Assembly: GCF_020966755.1 (NCBI RefSeq)
Contig: NZ_JAJKFT010000004.1
Coordinates: 372,001-436,000, forward strand
DNA from: Blastopirellula sediminis
Lineage (GTDB): Bacteria; Planctomycetota; Planctomycetia; Pirellulales; Pirellulaceae
DNA: 64,000 nucleotides
Direction of reading: 5' to 3'
Shown: positions 1-9,607 of the stretch, in pieces
Layout: every line of letters starts with the position of its first letter
Numbering within the stretch: the first letter of the stretch is position 1
Position numbers and translations under genes: made by a program
The notes under the pieces: generated by a model
Seen by the model: only the letters and a program-made list of their open reading frames with translations
What the model was told of the DNA's origin: nothing
The model's database searches: none

Positions 1-1423
1 AGGCGTAGGCCAGCGCGAATCCGGTGAAATAGTGGTCGTCTTGCTCCGTCTTCCTTCCAAAGCGACCAATGTTGAACGTGACCTGTCCTTGCAGTGGAAT
101 CTGTATATGAAAGTTGTCGACTGGTCCGTTTTCGCTGATGACGGGACGATCGCCGGGAGAATTCTTAAATGGGGGACGCTGGGTGAAGACGAACGGCATG
201 GCGACTTCCCGGACGATCTGGTCCCCAATCTTCGCGCGGATTACGCAATCGATGGCGCCCTTTCGGGGATCATCGACATGGACCGTCGAAGAATCCCAGG
301 TCGCTGCAGGAAGGAGTTCTTCTCCCCGGTGCAGGTCTTTCACGGAGACCTTGACGCCTCGTCCGCTGCGCAGCTCGAGACTCGCTTCGTCATTAGGAAT
401 GCGGACGAGTCGAGCGACGTCTGACAACCGAGTTCCCGTCGCCCCATGAATCACACGGTCATCGATTTTCAGCAGTTCCTTTTCGGTCGGCTTTGTAAAG
501 GAATGCCCGCGACGCAATAGCAAGGGAAGATCCTTGCGCGGGTCTGGCGTCAGGTGAACGACAACTTCGTCCTTGTCTGCGGGCAATGAAGTTTGCGTGG
601 TGCGCCATGTCTCGCCATCGGCGCTTACGGCGACTTCAATGGTATCAGGACGAACGGCGCCAAAGTCGGTTATGACGCGAACCTGAAAATCCATCGCTTG
701 ATTGCGATCTTCCCACTTACTCACATCGTTTGCGGCGCTTAGGCCGGGTTGCTTCAGGAACTCGCGCAGCCGCTGGTAGCTGATCGCAAAACTTGTCCCT
801 ACCGCAGGAAACGCCATCTTCCTGGCGACCACTCCCAGGACGCGACCTTCCGCATCGACAAGTGGGCCGCCCGAGTTGCCAGGGTTGACCCCTGCGTTGA
901 ACTTGATGTCGGTGTAGTTCCCGTTTTCGTCTTGCGGCAGGGAAGTGATCTGGCCTGGATCGCGCGTGATTGATGGGTTCTTCCCCTCGGGAAGCGTCCC
1001 GAAGGGAAAACCGAAGGCGAGGACTTCATCTCCCAGTTCAAGCTTTTCATTTTCGGCGAGAATATCGAGCGTCGGCCAGTCGTTTCGACCGTCGACTTTC
1101 AACAAGGCGAGGTCCCACTCGAGATTGGTGCTAAGCAGCTTCGCTTTGACTTCTTGCTGTTTGTCCCCTTGTCCGGAGTTGATGACCAGCGTCGTCTCGC
1201 TGAGTAACTCGAGTTGCAGCAAAACGTGACAGTTGGTGACGAAGAGGCCGTCGGCGCGAATGCAAAACGCGGTCCCTTCGCCAAGCTCCGTCTGTTTGAC
1301 GAACGCCGTCGCCGCCGCTGCTTGCTGATTGACGTTCTGGGCACGAGCGAAGCCGCAGCAACTTAACAAAAGTGCGATGGCGATGACTTGAGGCGTTTGG
1401 CGTGCGATGCGTTCCAGCTTCAT
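1..1423 (-). CDS. Secreted trypsin-like serine protease, C-terminus outside window
   Basis: The reading frame opens with ATG at 1423 and stays open to the window edge, so the 3' end is missing. It begins with a signal peptide (MKLERIARQTPQ, then a hydrophobic run ending in FARAQ). The S1C/DegP-like triad is visible: His in TNCHVLL near residue 67, Asp in NLEWDLALLKV near 104, and Ser in NPGNSGGPL near 160. This predicts a periplasmic or exported endopeptidase. The part beyond about residue 190 is a long beta-rich region with no PDZ domain I can identify; it may sense or bind substrate. The preceding gene on this strand ends 17 nt upstream, so the two are probably cotranscribed. Exact substrate and length are unknown. 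Confidence 0.85.
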   Translation of the reverse strand, partial: MKLERIARQTPQVIAIALLLSCCGFARAQNVNQQAAAATAFVKQTELGEGTAFCIRADGLFVTNCHVLLQLELLSETTLVINSGQGDKQQEVKAKLLSTNLEWDLALLKVDGRNDWPTLDILAENEKLELGDEVLAFGFPFGTLPEGKNPSITRDPGQITSLPQDENGNYTDIKFNAGVNPGNSGGPLVDAEGRVLGVVARKMAFPAVGTSFAISYQRLREFLKQPGLSAANDVSKWEDRNQAMDFQVRVITDFGAVRPDTIEVAVSADGETWRTTQTSLPADKDEVVVHLTPDPRKDLPLLLRRGHSFTKPTEKELLKIDDRVIHGATGTRLSDVARLVRIPNDEASLELRSGRGVKVSVKDLHRGEELLPAATWDSSTVHVDDPRKGAIDCVIRAKIGDQIVREVAMPFVFTQRPPFKNSPGDRPVISENGPVDNFHIQIPLQGQVTFNIGRFGRKTEQDDHYFTGFALAYA

Positions 1424-1440
1424 TTCGTACTCCGGGCCGG

Positions 1441-2670
1441 TCAATCGACAAGCTTCGTAAGATCGACGACCAACAAGATCTCGCGCGTCAGGCGTGCGCC
1501 TTCCGCGGAAGGATAAATGCGTCGATGAACAAGTATTTCCGACCTATTGGGATGAACGCGAAACGTAGAGCCCTCGATGAAGAAGCCGCGATTTGCGCTG
1601 GGATTCAACATGATAACTCGGTCTGGCTGTGCATATCCTACAATGGTCCAAACGCCATCGGCGGTCCCGCCAAGCTGCGTGATATCGTCCTGACGCAGCT
1701 CCATCGCCAGAGTTTGTCGCGAATCAGGCGCAGTTTCCGCTGGCGAACTAATCGGCGTCGAAACGAATCGACGGCCGTTCGCCATCAAAATGTTCGAGCC
1801 ATCTTTCCGCCAGGCGAGCACATCAACTGCCTCTTTGTAAATTGCGATCTGACGAAGCGGCTCGCTTAACGCCTCCTTGGCCTGGGAAACCTCTTTCTTC
1901 TGGTTCAGGTCAAACAGCGTTACGGTTGGGCTCGTACCGCTACGCCAGTCGACGAACGACGGCGTCGCGATCGCCATCAGGTCAAGGCTTGGATGCAGCG
2001 CCCACCGATTGGGGCTGCGGGGAGAACCCGATCGCGTCCACACAGATTGCCAATCGACGGTGGAGTAGATTGTTGGACCGAACGCGAGCCACTTTCCATT
2101 TCCAGAATAGGCGAGACTCTCTTGCGGTCCGCGAAAGTTGAATTCGAGCGTTTTCACCGGTTTGTCGGACTCGGGTGCGTAGATCTCAGCGATTGAGAAC
2201 TCTTCCCAACCGCGCATGCCTCGTTGAAAACTTCGATCGCTATCGGTCTTACGAGTCTCAAACCGCGTCACGGCGATGTGCCCGTCTGGCGATACCGCAA
2301 GTCGATTTATCTCGGTCGAAAACTTGAGAAGCGTCTCGGGCTCCGTTTGCGGCGCTTTCCAGCAAAGTATTTGAACGCGACCATCATTAAAGCGGGGGTC
2401 AAATTGGCTCGACACGACTGCAATGGCGAGAATCGAGTCGCCGCCGGGGCCGTAGGCGAAGTCGTCCAGGCGTTTAAGGTTCGTTTCTCCCCAAATCGTG
2501 ATGGCCGAATCGGGCGCCTTGGTACGTTTCGGCCCCGTGGACGCCTTGGGAAGTTCTCTCGAGAGGCCATCGGTCAGATTCTGCGAAAAGATCGGTTGGG
2601 TTCCGAGTTGCAGAAATACGCCGATGCCTACGAGGATTCGCACTAGCGTCATTCGCCAAGATGGATTCAT
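1441..2670 (-). CDS. Exported beta-propeller (WD40-like) hypothetical protein
   Basis: A 409-residue protein. The start is set at ATG 2670 because GGAG lies about 8 nt upstream; an in-frame GTG at 2682 is the alternative. The N-terminus is a signal peptide (MTLVRILVGIGVFLQLG, cleavage near IFSQ). The body has repeated beta-propeller-like stretches such as LAVSPDGHIAV, LAYSGNGKWLAF and VLAWRKDGSNILMA, roughly one every 40-50 residues, as in WD40/TolB-like propellers. No catalytic motif is seen. It lies 17 nt upstream of the protease gene, so it may be a partner or scaffold for that enzyme; that is inference. Confidence 0.7.
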   Translation of the reverse strand: MNPSWRMTLVRILVGIGVFLQLGTQPIFSQNLTDGLSRELPKASTGPKRTKAPDSAITIWGETNLKRLDDFAYGPGGDSILAIAVVSSQFDPRFNDGRVQILCWKAPQTEPETLLKFSTEINRLAVSPDGHIAVTRFETRKTDSDRSFQRGMRGWEEFSIAEIYAPESDKPVKTLEFNFRGPQESLAYSGNGKWLAFGPTIYSTVDWQSVWTRSGSPRSPNRWALHPSLDLMAIATPSFVDWRSGTSPTVTLFDLNQKKEVSQAKEALSEPLRQIAIYKEAVDVLAWRKDGSNILMANGRRFVSTPISSPAETAPDSRQTLAMELRQDDITQLGGTADGVWTIVGYAQPDRVIMLNPSANRGFFIEGSTFRVHPNRSEILVHRRIYPSAEGARLTREILLVVDLTKLVD

Positions 2671-3168
2671 GCGTTTCTCCACCGTTTCGCGGCGTTAGAA
2701 GCCGGCAGGAGTCAAGCGTCGGCGAGTTCATAAACCAAATCGCGCGAGCCATCCGCGGATTCGTAGGAAGAGGAGATGAAAAGGGATGCGTCGAACGCTG
2801 CGTTGAATTAAGTCTAGTTCCAAAAAGTGGGCGAATGCAACACGATCTTCGTTTTGGATTGGCGGCGGCTAATCGGATAGACGCGGTGTAGAAGTTGAAC
2901 TCTGGACGTACATTTCTAGTGAGGGATCTTGGCGCCCGTCCGTGGCTGAAAGTTCGTTCGCTACGTTTCGTTCCGTCACAGTGTTGGTGGAAATTTGACA
3001 CCATCGGAGAGGGGGGCTATCATTCGGGCCGACAATGTAGGGGAAGATTTGCGATGCGTTCTCTGCGAGATTTTTAGGAGACGCGACGTTCTTCCATGAT
3101 TCCCTCGCTCGCGACTGTTCGACACCACGCGTTGAATTGGGGGCCCGTCTTTCCGACGGCGAAAGAAA
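2671..3168. other. Intergenic region without a recognisable gene
   Basis: About 500 nt between divergent transcription units. It must hold the promoters for the minus-strand protease operon and the plus-strand efflux operon, but I see no clear hairpin, operator or conserved element. The open frames here have poor codon character. Confidence 0.5.
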
Positions 3169-4404
3169 TTGTCCGCTCTGAATTATTTGCGCCTACGATC
3201 TCTGATTGCGATCCTAGCGGCCATGAGTCTGGTCAGCGGCTGTCGACCGACGAACGAATACCACGAGCCTCCTCCGCCGGATGTGACGGTTGCAAAACCG
3301 CTAGTTAGAGAAGTAACGGTTTATCTGGAAGAGACCGGAACGACCGAAGCGGTCGAGCGCGTCGAGGTGCATGCTCGCGTTAGCGGGTTTCTCCAAGAGA
3401 TCTTGTTTCAGCCGAATGACGATGTGACGCAAGGGGACGTTCTCTTTAAGATCGAGCCGGAAGAATTCCTGGCGAAGCGTGATCTGGCCAAGGCCGAAGT
3501 TCGCCTGGCGGAAGTCGCCAAGGCGAAAGCGGAAAACGATCTGGCGCGTCAAAAGGAAGTCTTTGAAAAAGGCGCCGTTTCCGAAATGACGATGGTCCGT
3601 TTGCAGGCCGAAGTCGACGGCTCGGCCGCCCAGATTGACGCCGCCAATGCGCGACTCAGTCAGGCCCAACTCGACGTGGACTATACCGAAGTCCAATCGC
3701 CGATCACGGGGCGGATCGGAAAATCGCTTGTGAAAATGGGGAACCTGGTTTCGTCCCAACCTTCGACCCATTTGGCGACGATCGTTTCCAATGACGCCGT
3801 CTATGCGAATTTCACGATTAGCGAGCAGTCCTATCTCAGCTTTGTCGACGCTTACGATCCGCAGGAAAAGAATGGACGCGACGTCCCTCTCTATCTGGCC
3901 CGCGCTTCCGACGAAGGATTTCCGTATCAAGGGACTTTGAACTTCACCGACCTGACGGTAGAGCAGGGGACCGGAACTTTTGCAATTCGGGGCCTATTCC
4001 CGAATAGCGACGGCCGACTGACGCCTGGGTTGTTCGTGCGGATTCGATTTCCTGTTGATCGGCAGAAGGATGCGCTACTGATTCCCGATCGGGCGACCGC
4101 CGTCGACCAGGCGGGAAGCTACGTCTTGGTTGTGAACTCGGAAAATATGGTAGAGCGCCGGGATGTCGTCGTGGGGGCGAAATTCGGTCCGATGGTTGTG
4201 ATCTCCGCAGCGCCCAATGCGGAGGAGCCGATTACAGCGGAGGATCGCATCGTTGTGGATGGCGTGCAACGTAGTCGCCCTGGGGCGGTGGTCAATCCAG
4301 TAGGGACCGAGCTGACCGTGGATGAGTCGTTGCTGAATCCTGAAAAGGGGACCGCCGAGAAACCTGCTGCGGACGAAGTTGAGAAAACGGAAAACTCCCA
4401 GTAG
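3169..4404 (+). CDS. RND efflux membrane-fusion (periplasmic adaptor) lipoprotein, AcrA/MexA type
   Basis: A 411-residue HlyD/AcrA-family adaptor linking an inner-membrane RND pump to an outer-membrane channel. The TTG start at 3169 is preferred because it gives a complete lipoprotein signal (LRSLIAILAAMSLVSGC, lipobox LVSG-C at residue 25); the next ATG at 3223 would remove it. Then come the lipoyl half-motif (VHARVSGFL), an alpha-hairpin (about residues 100-170, Ala/Glu/Lys-rich), the second lipoyl half (VQSPITGRIGKS) and beta-barrel/membrane-proximal domains. The C-terminus is Glu/Lys-rich. The pump gene starts 25 nt downstream. Confidence 0.9.
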   Translation: MSALNYLRLRSLIAILAAMSLVSGCRPTNEYHEPPPPDVTVAKPLVREVTVYLEETGTTEAVERVEVHARVSGFLQEILFQPNDDVTQGDVLFKIEPEEFLAKRDLAKAEVRLAEVAKAKAENDLARQKEVFEKGAVSEMTMVRLQAEVDGSAAQIDAANARLSQAQLDVDYTEVQSPITGRIGKSLVKMGNLVSSQPSTHLATIVSNDAVYANFTISEQSYLSFVDAYDPQEKNGRDVPLYLARASDEGFPYQGTLNFTDLTVEQGTGTFAIRGLFPNSDGRLTPGLFVRIRFPVDRQKDALLIPDRATAVDQAGSYVLVVNSENMVERRDVVVGAKFGPMVVISAAPNAEEPITAEDRIVVDGVQRSRPGAVVNPVGTELTVDESLLNPEKGTAEKPAADEVEKTENSQ

Positions 4405-4429
4405 CTATCCTTACCGATAGGCGCAACTT

Positions 4430-7400
4430 ATGTCACGCTTTTTTATCTATCGGCCTATCTTCGCTACGGTCATTTCGATTGTCATCATGCTCGCGGGCGC
4501 GATCGCGCAGTCGAGTCTGCCGATCGCGAAGTTTCCGCAGATCACGCCTCCGACGGTGCAAGTGACGGCAAACTTCCCAGGCGCCAATCCGGGCGTCGTA
4601 TCGGAGACGGTCGCCGCGCCGATAGAACAGGAGGTGAACGGCGTCGAAAACATGATCTACATGTCTTCGACCTGCACCGACAACGGGGCTTACACGTTGA
4701 ACGTGACGTTCGAGACCGGCACCGACATGGATATGGCGACCGTTCTGGTGCAGAACCGCGTGTCGATCGCTCAGCCGCGGTTGCCGGAAGAGGTGCGCCG
4801 TCAGGGGATCACGACGAAAAAGCAATCGACGCAGATCGTGCAGTTCATTACCCTCACGTCGTCCGATTCGCGGCATGACAGTCTGTTTTTAAGCAACTAC
4901 GCCACGATCAATCTGCGCGATCAACTGGGGCGCGTGGAAGGGGTCGGCTCACTCTCGATTTTTGGCGCCGACGATTACAGCATGCGAATCTGGCTGGCGC
5001 CGGAGAAGCTGAAAGCGCGGAATCTGACCCCGCAAGACGTGATCGCGGCGGTCCAGGAGCAGAACGTTCAGGTCGCCGCCGGTCGAGTCGGCGAACCGCC
5101 AACGTCGGACGACACCGCGTTTCAGTTCGTCGTCAATACGAAGGGACGTCTATCCGAACCGGAAGAGTTTGAGGAATTGATCCTCAAGACGACGGCGGAT
5201 GGGGCGCTAACGCGTCTCCGTGATGTGGCGACGGTGGAACTGGGCGCTCGAACTTACAACTACACCGCGTCTACCAATGGCCAGCCATGTGCGGCAATCG
5301 CGATCTATCAGTTACCGACTGCGAATGCGCTCGATCTGGCGAGTTCGATCCGCCGCGAGATGGAGCGGATGAGCAAGCGGTTTCCGGAAGGGGTCAGCTA
5401 TCAGATTCCCTTCGATACGACCCGATTCGTCGAGGCCTCGATCGCCGAAGTCTATTCGACCCTATTCGTCGCCGTTGCGCTTGTCGTGTTGGTGATCTTC
5501 ATTTTCCTGCAGGATTGGCGAGCGACGATCGTCCCTTCGGCGGCGATTCCCGTCGCTTTGATCGGAACGTTCGCCGTGATGGCGGGCTTGGGATTTTCGA
5601 TCAACATGCTGACGCTCTTTGGAATCGTCTTGGCGATCGGGATCGTGGTCGACGATGCGATCGTCGTCGTCGAGAACGCCTATCGCCATTTGGACGCTGG
5701 TTTGGGACCGAAAGAAGCGGCGGTAAAAGCAATGGAGGAAATTACCGGCCCGGTAATCGCCACCACGCTCGTCTTGCTTGCCGTGTTTGTGCCGACGGCG
5801 TTCATGGGGGGAATCGTCGGTCGCTTGTATCAGCAGTTTTCGCTCACGATTTCGGCCGCTGTGATAATCAGCACCATCAACGCGCTGACGCTCAGTCCTG
5901 CGCTGTGCGGGATCTTTCTTCGTCCAGCGCGAGAGTCATTTGAGAGCAACTCGTTTTTGCCAGCCGGGTTTGTCGGCGTCTTGGTTGGTGGGACCGTCTG
6001 GTGGCTCACCCACGCGGCCTTGGGATGGCAGGCGGCTGCGGGACTCGCAGTTGTCGGCGTCGCTGTCGGTTGGCTCCTCTCGCCGCTCGTCAATCGGCTG
6101 CTGAAGATCTTCTTTGTGGGATTCAATCGCGCCTTCGATGTATCGACCAGCGGATATTCGGCCGCCGTCAAATTTGGCGTCCACAACATCGTGTTATCGA
6201 TGGCCATCTTCACGTGTCTGCTGGTCGTAACGGCATGGGGCTTTCGGCAGGTTCCGACCGGGTTTTTACCGACCGAGGACCAAGGGTATGCGTTCGCCAA
6301 TATCCAACTGCCGGACGCCGCCTCGTTGGGACGGACTCATCACGTGATGGCGAAGGTCGACGAGATATTGAAGCGGACCGACGGCGTTTCGGACTGGGTT
6401 TCGATCAGCGGCTATTCGATCTTGAGTGGAACGGTCGGATCGAACAATGGCTTTGTCGCGATCGTGTTCGAGCCTTGGGAAGAACGGACGAGCAGCGAAC
6501 TGAGCCAAGACGAGATCATGGGACGCATCCGGGCGGACCTGCGGAAGATTCAGGATGCGGAATGTATCGCGTTTGTTCCTCCTCCGATTGATGGACTGGG
6601 AAATGCCAGCGGCTTTCAGATGCAGCTTCAAGATGTCGGCGGGATTGGGCTCTTGAACATGCAGTCGCTGGTCGAGGAAGTTGTCGTGGACGGCAACGCC
6701 CAATCAGGTCTGACCGGGATGAACTCGACGTTCCGCGCTTCCGTTCCGCAGGTCTACGCCGAAATCGATCGAACGAAAGCCAAGAAGCTAGGGGTTTCGC
6801 TCGGATCGCTATTCGGAACCTTGCAGGCCTACATGGGATCGGCCTATATCAACGACTTCAACCGCTTTGGGCGAACGTGGCAAGTCCGGGCTCAAGCCGA
6901 GCCGAGCGCACGCGTACTTCCCGAAGATCTGCTGCGCGTCGACGTACGCAACGCCGACGGAGAAATGGTCCCGGCCGGGACGTTGATGGAGATCTCGACG
7001 ATCGTCGGTCCTCAGGTGATTCAACGTTATAACTTGTACCCGAGCGCCCAGATCAATGGGACGCCTGCCCCGGGGTTCAGTTCCGGGGAAGCGATGGAAC
7101 TGCTGGAACAAATGGCGGCGGAGAAGTTCCCACCATCCGTCACCTTTGAATGGACCGGAATGTCGTATCAGGAGAAGTTGCTGAGCGAGGCCGATTCGCC
7201 GTTGCAATCGCCGGCCTTCATTCTGGTTCTTTCCATCGTTTTGGTGTTTCTCGTGTTGGCCGCCCAGTATGAAAGTTGGACCAGTCCAATGGCGGTGATC
7301 GCCGTCGTGCCGCTGGCGGCGCTAGGCGTGGTGATTCTGCTCGTGCTGAGAAACGCCGACATCAACATCTACACGCAAATCGGGTTGGTGTTGCTCGTCG

Positions 7401-7729
7401 CTTTGGCAAGTAAGAACGCGATCCTGATCGTCGAATTCGCCGCCGAACAGCGGCGCGATGGGCTCTCGATTCAGGAAGCCGCTTCCAAAGCGGCCTCGCT
7501 CCGCTTTCGCGCGATTTTGATGACCGCGTTTTCCTCGGTCCTTGGATTCCTGCCGCTGCTAATCGCTCAAGGAGCCGGTGCGGCAAGCCGGCAAGCGGTT
7601 GGAAACGCCGTCGTCGGCGGCATGATCGCCGCGACGATCTTCGCGCTCCTATTCGTGCCGTCGTTCTTCGTGGTGTTTCGCTCGCTTGGGGAACTCGGCC
7701 AAAAAGAACCGCCACCGTCGTCGGAGTGA
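4430..7729 (+). CDS. RND family multidrug efflux pump, HAE1/AcrB type, with extra transmembrane insert
   Basis: A 1099-residue proton-driven inner-membrane efflux transporter. The N-terminal helix (MSRFFIYRPIFATVISIVI), two large periplasmic loops and the TM4 proton relay pair (GIVVDDAIVVVENAY) are all present, as is the C-terminal GIMVE-like block (ASKNAILIVEFAAE). It is longer than the usual ~1040 residues. Part of the excess is about 55 residues at positions ~503-560, between the first and second halves, which appears to add two hydrophobic helices (FVGVLVGGTVWWLT and AAAGLAVVGVAVGWLL). It is the second gene after the adaptor. No TolC-like channel gene lies nearby, so the outer-membrane partner must be elsewhere. 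Substrate cannot be told from sequence. Confidence 0.95.
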   Translation: MSRFFIYRPIFATVISIVIMLAGAIAQSSLPIAKFPQITPPTVQVTANFPGANPGVVSETVAAPIEQEVNGVENMIYMSSTCTDNGAYTLNVTFETGTDMDMATVLVQNRVSIAQPRLPEEVRRQGITTKKQSTQIVQFITLTSSDSRHDSLFLSNYATINLRDQLGRVEGVGSLSIFGADDYSMRIWLAPEKLKARNLTPQDVIAAVQEQNVQVAAGRVGEPPTSDDTAFQFVVNTKGRLSEPEEFEELILKTTADGALTRLRDVATVELGARTYNYTASTNGQPCAAIAIYQLPTANALDLASSIRREMERMSKRFPEGVSYQIPFDTTRFVEASIAEVYSTLFVAVALVVLVIFIFLQDWRATIVPSAAIPVALIGTFAVMAGLGFSINMLTLFGIVLAIGIVVDDAIVVVENAYRHLDAGLGPKEAAVKAMEEITGPVIATTLVLLAVFVPTAFMGGIVGRLYQQFSLTISAAVIISTINALTLSPALCGIFLRPARESFESNSFLPAGFVGVLVGGTVWWLTHAALGWQAAAGLAVVGVAVGWLLSPLVNRLLKIFFVGFNRAFDVSTSGYSAAVKFGVHNIVLSMAIFTCLLVVTAWGFRQVPTGFLPTEDQGYAFANIQLPDAASLGRTHHVMAKVDEILKRTDGVSDWVSISGYSILSGTVGSNNGFVAIVFEPWEERTSSELSQDEIMGRIRADLRKIQDAECIAFVPPPIDGLGNASGFQMQLQDVGGIGLLNMQSLVEEVVVDGNAQSGLTGMNSTFRASVPQVYAEIDRTKAKKLGVSLGSLFGTLQAYMGSAYINDFNRFGRTWQVRAQAEPSARVLPEDLLRVDVRNADGEMVPAGTLMEISTIVGPQVIQRYNLYPSAQINGTPAPGFSSGEAMELLEQMAAEKFPPSVTFEWTGMSYQEKLLSEADSPLQSPAFILVLSIVLVFLVLAAQYESWTSPMAVIAVVPLAALGVVILLVLRNADINIYTQIGLVLLVALASKNAILIVEFAAEQRRDGLSIQEAASKAASLRFRAILMTAFSSVLGFLPLLIAQGAGAASRQAVGNAVVGGMIAATIFALLFVPSFFVVFRSLGELGQKEPPPSSE

Positions 7730-7800
7730 GAATTCGATATCGCACTTTCCGGCCGTCGGATCAGCCGGAGCGTCATGCACGTTTCGCGGCGCCGGCGATT

Positions 7801-9462
7801 TTACTGGCACAGTTCGAGAATGCGTTTCGCGTTGTGGAATAGCCGCTTCAGGACGTTAATCAGATCGGTTTGGATTCGAAACGGCTGGATCGCCTCTTCC
7901 CCTCCTTCGACCAACTGGAGAGCGAGTTTTTCGGTCGCCTCTTCCGCTAGCTGATCGACTAACGCTTGGCGGCTCTCAATCTCGATCGGAACTTTCTGGT
8001 CGTCTGGCCGAATTGCTTGCACGGCGGCTTGCATCGACTCCAGGACGATTTTTTCCAGCGGCTCTTGGACCACGGCTGGGGGGAGGCTCACCTTTCGTTT
8101 GATTCGCCGTTTTCCTTGGGTCACCAGGTTGGTTTCGATCAGGTCGCCGCTATTCTCGAGATAATTTGCGACCAGGATCAGCGTCTGGATTTGACTCGCA
8201 TGATCGGGCGTCAGTTCCGCTCGTTGTATCTGCCGCAGATAATCCAGAATCGCTACGTGCAGGATGTCGACGTCATCGTCGAGATGCTTCAGTGCACGTA
8301 AGTCCCCCTTGTCGCCATATAAGACGGCGGTCGGCGCCGATTGCAACATTTCGACGATCAGCTCTCCCATATGCGTCAGTTCCAGACGAACTCGATCCAA
8401 AGCCAAGGCGGGGGTCTGCAGAAACTCGGGGTCGAGGTACATCGGTTCGATTCGCTTGACTTCCTCGATCGGCGGCTCTGGCACAATTCGAGTGGCCAGC
8501 TTCGCGATGGGGCCTGTAAACCAGATCAAAATCAGCGTATTAGCGACATTGAACAGAGTATTGGCGTTGGCGATCTGACGCGGCGTTTCGGCTGCCAGCC
8601 GCTGCGTTCCTTCCAGGTTCGGGAACTCGGGAGAGATCCATCGAGACATCTCCGCGAGGTAGCCGATCAGGAAGACCCAAAGCAACGCTCCAAGGACGTT
8701 GAACATGACGTGGACGACCGCCGCGCGGCGGGCGTCGACCGGTTTACCAATCGACGACAGGATGGCAGTAACGCAGGTGCCGATATTTGCGCCAATCGCC
8801 AGGGCGATTCCCGCGTCCAGCGACAAGACTCCCTGCGACGCCAGCATGATGACGATGCCGGTGGCGGCGGATGAACTTTGAATCACAGCCGTAAACGCGG
8901 CGCCGAGCAAGATGGCGAGCGCCGGATTGTCCATGCGCCCCATCAAGTCGATAAAGGGCTCGAACGAGCGAAGTGGATAGGTGGCCGAGCTCATTTGATC
9001 CATGCCGAGAAAGAGCATGCCGAGCCCGAGCAGCATCGCTCCATAATTGCGCAGTACGGCGCTGCGGGAAAACGACCAACTGCCAAATCCGACCGCGACC
9101 ATCAGCCACGCGTACTTGGTGACCTGGAAGGCGATGATCTGCGCGGTGACGGTCGTGCCGATGTTGGAGCCCATGATCACGCCGATCGACTGCTGCAGCG
9201 TCATGAGTCCGGCGCTAACGAAGCCTACGACCAGGACTGTCGTCACCGAGGAGGACTGAATCACCGCGGTCACTGCGGCTCCAGTAAAGACGGCGGTAAA
9301 TCGATTCGTCGTGAGCCGGCCGAGCAAGACTTTAAGACCGTCGCCTGCGACAGCTTTCAAGCCATCGGACATTTGGTGCATGCCATAGAGAAACAGCGCC
9401 AGCCCGCCTAGCAAGCCGATGCTGATCTCCAATGCGTTGATTGTCGTTGCCGCGAATAGCAT
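7801..9462 (-). CDS. Na/Pi cotransporter family protein with PhoU-like domain
   Basis: A 553-residue membrane protein of the NptA/YjbB type. Two repeated cores with the family's QSSS signature are visible (AVIQSSSVTTV about residue 66 and AVIQSSSAATG about 195), each followed by a Gly-rich motif (GSNIGTTVT and GANIGTCVT). Roughly eight membrane segments occupy residues 10-320. The C-terminal ~220 residues are charged and helical (HMGELIVEMLQSA onward), as in PhoU-like domains. Related proteins take up or export phosphate with sodium. It faces the RND operon tail to tail with 71 nt between. Confidence 0.9.
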   Translation of the reverse strand: MLFAATTINALEISIGLLGGLALFLYGMHQMSDGLKAVAGDGLKVLLGRLTTNRFTAVFTGAAVTAVIQSSSVTTVLVVGFVSAGLMTLQQSIGVIMGSNIGTTVTAQIIAFQVTKYAWLMVAVGFGSWSFSRSAVLRNYGAMLLGLGMLFLGMDQMSSATYPLRSFEPFIDLMGRMDNPALAILLGAAFTAVIQSSSAATGIVIMLASQGVLSLDAGIALAIGANIGTCVTAILSSIGKPVDARRAAVVHVMFNVLGALLWVFLIGYLAEMSRWISPEFPNLEGTQRLAAETPRQIANANTLFNVANTLILIWFTGPIAKLATRIVPEPPIEEVKRIEPMYLDPEFLQTPALALDRVRLELTHMGELIVEMLQSAPTAVLYGDKGDLRALKHLDDDVDILHVAILDYLRQIQRAELTPDHASQIQTLILVANYLENSGDLIETNLVTQGKRRIKRKVSLPPAVVQEPLEKIVLESMQAAVQAIRPDDQKVPIEIESRQALVDQLAEEATEKLALQLVEGGEEAIQPFRIQTDLINVLKRLFHNAKRILELCQ

Positions 9463-9607
9463 TTCCTGCCGCCGACCGGTCCGCCAAAACTAATTCCCGC
9501 GTCCATCGTAACCAGGAATTGTTTTCCCGATAGGCGGGATTCAGATGGCGGCGGCAATTTATTGCAGCAAATTGGGCCACGTGCCGGCGTCCGCGTAGAC
9601 AGGGTCT

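Noticed and set aside
2474-3004. 176-residue minus-strand frame upstream of the beta-propeller gene
   Set aside because: It overlaps the 5' end of the propeller gene in another frame, is Arg/Ser/Pro-rich with no fold-like pattern, and has no ribosome site.
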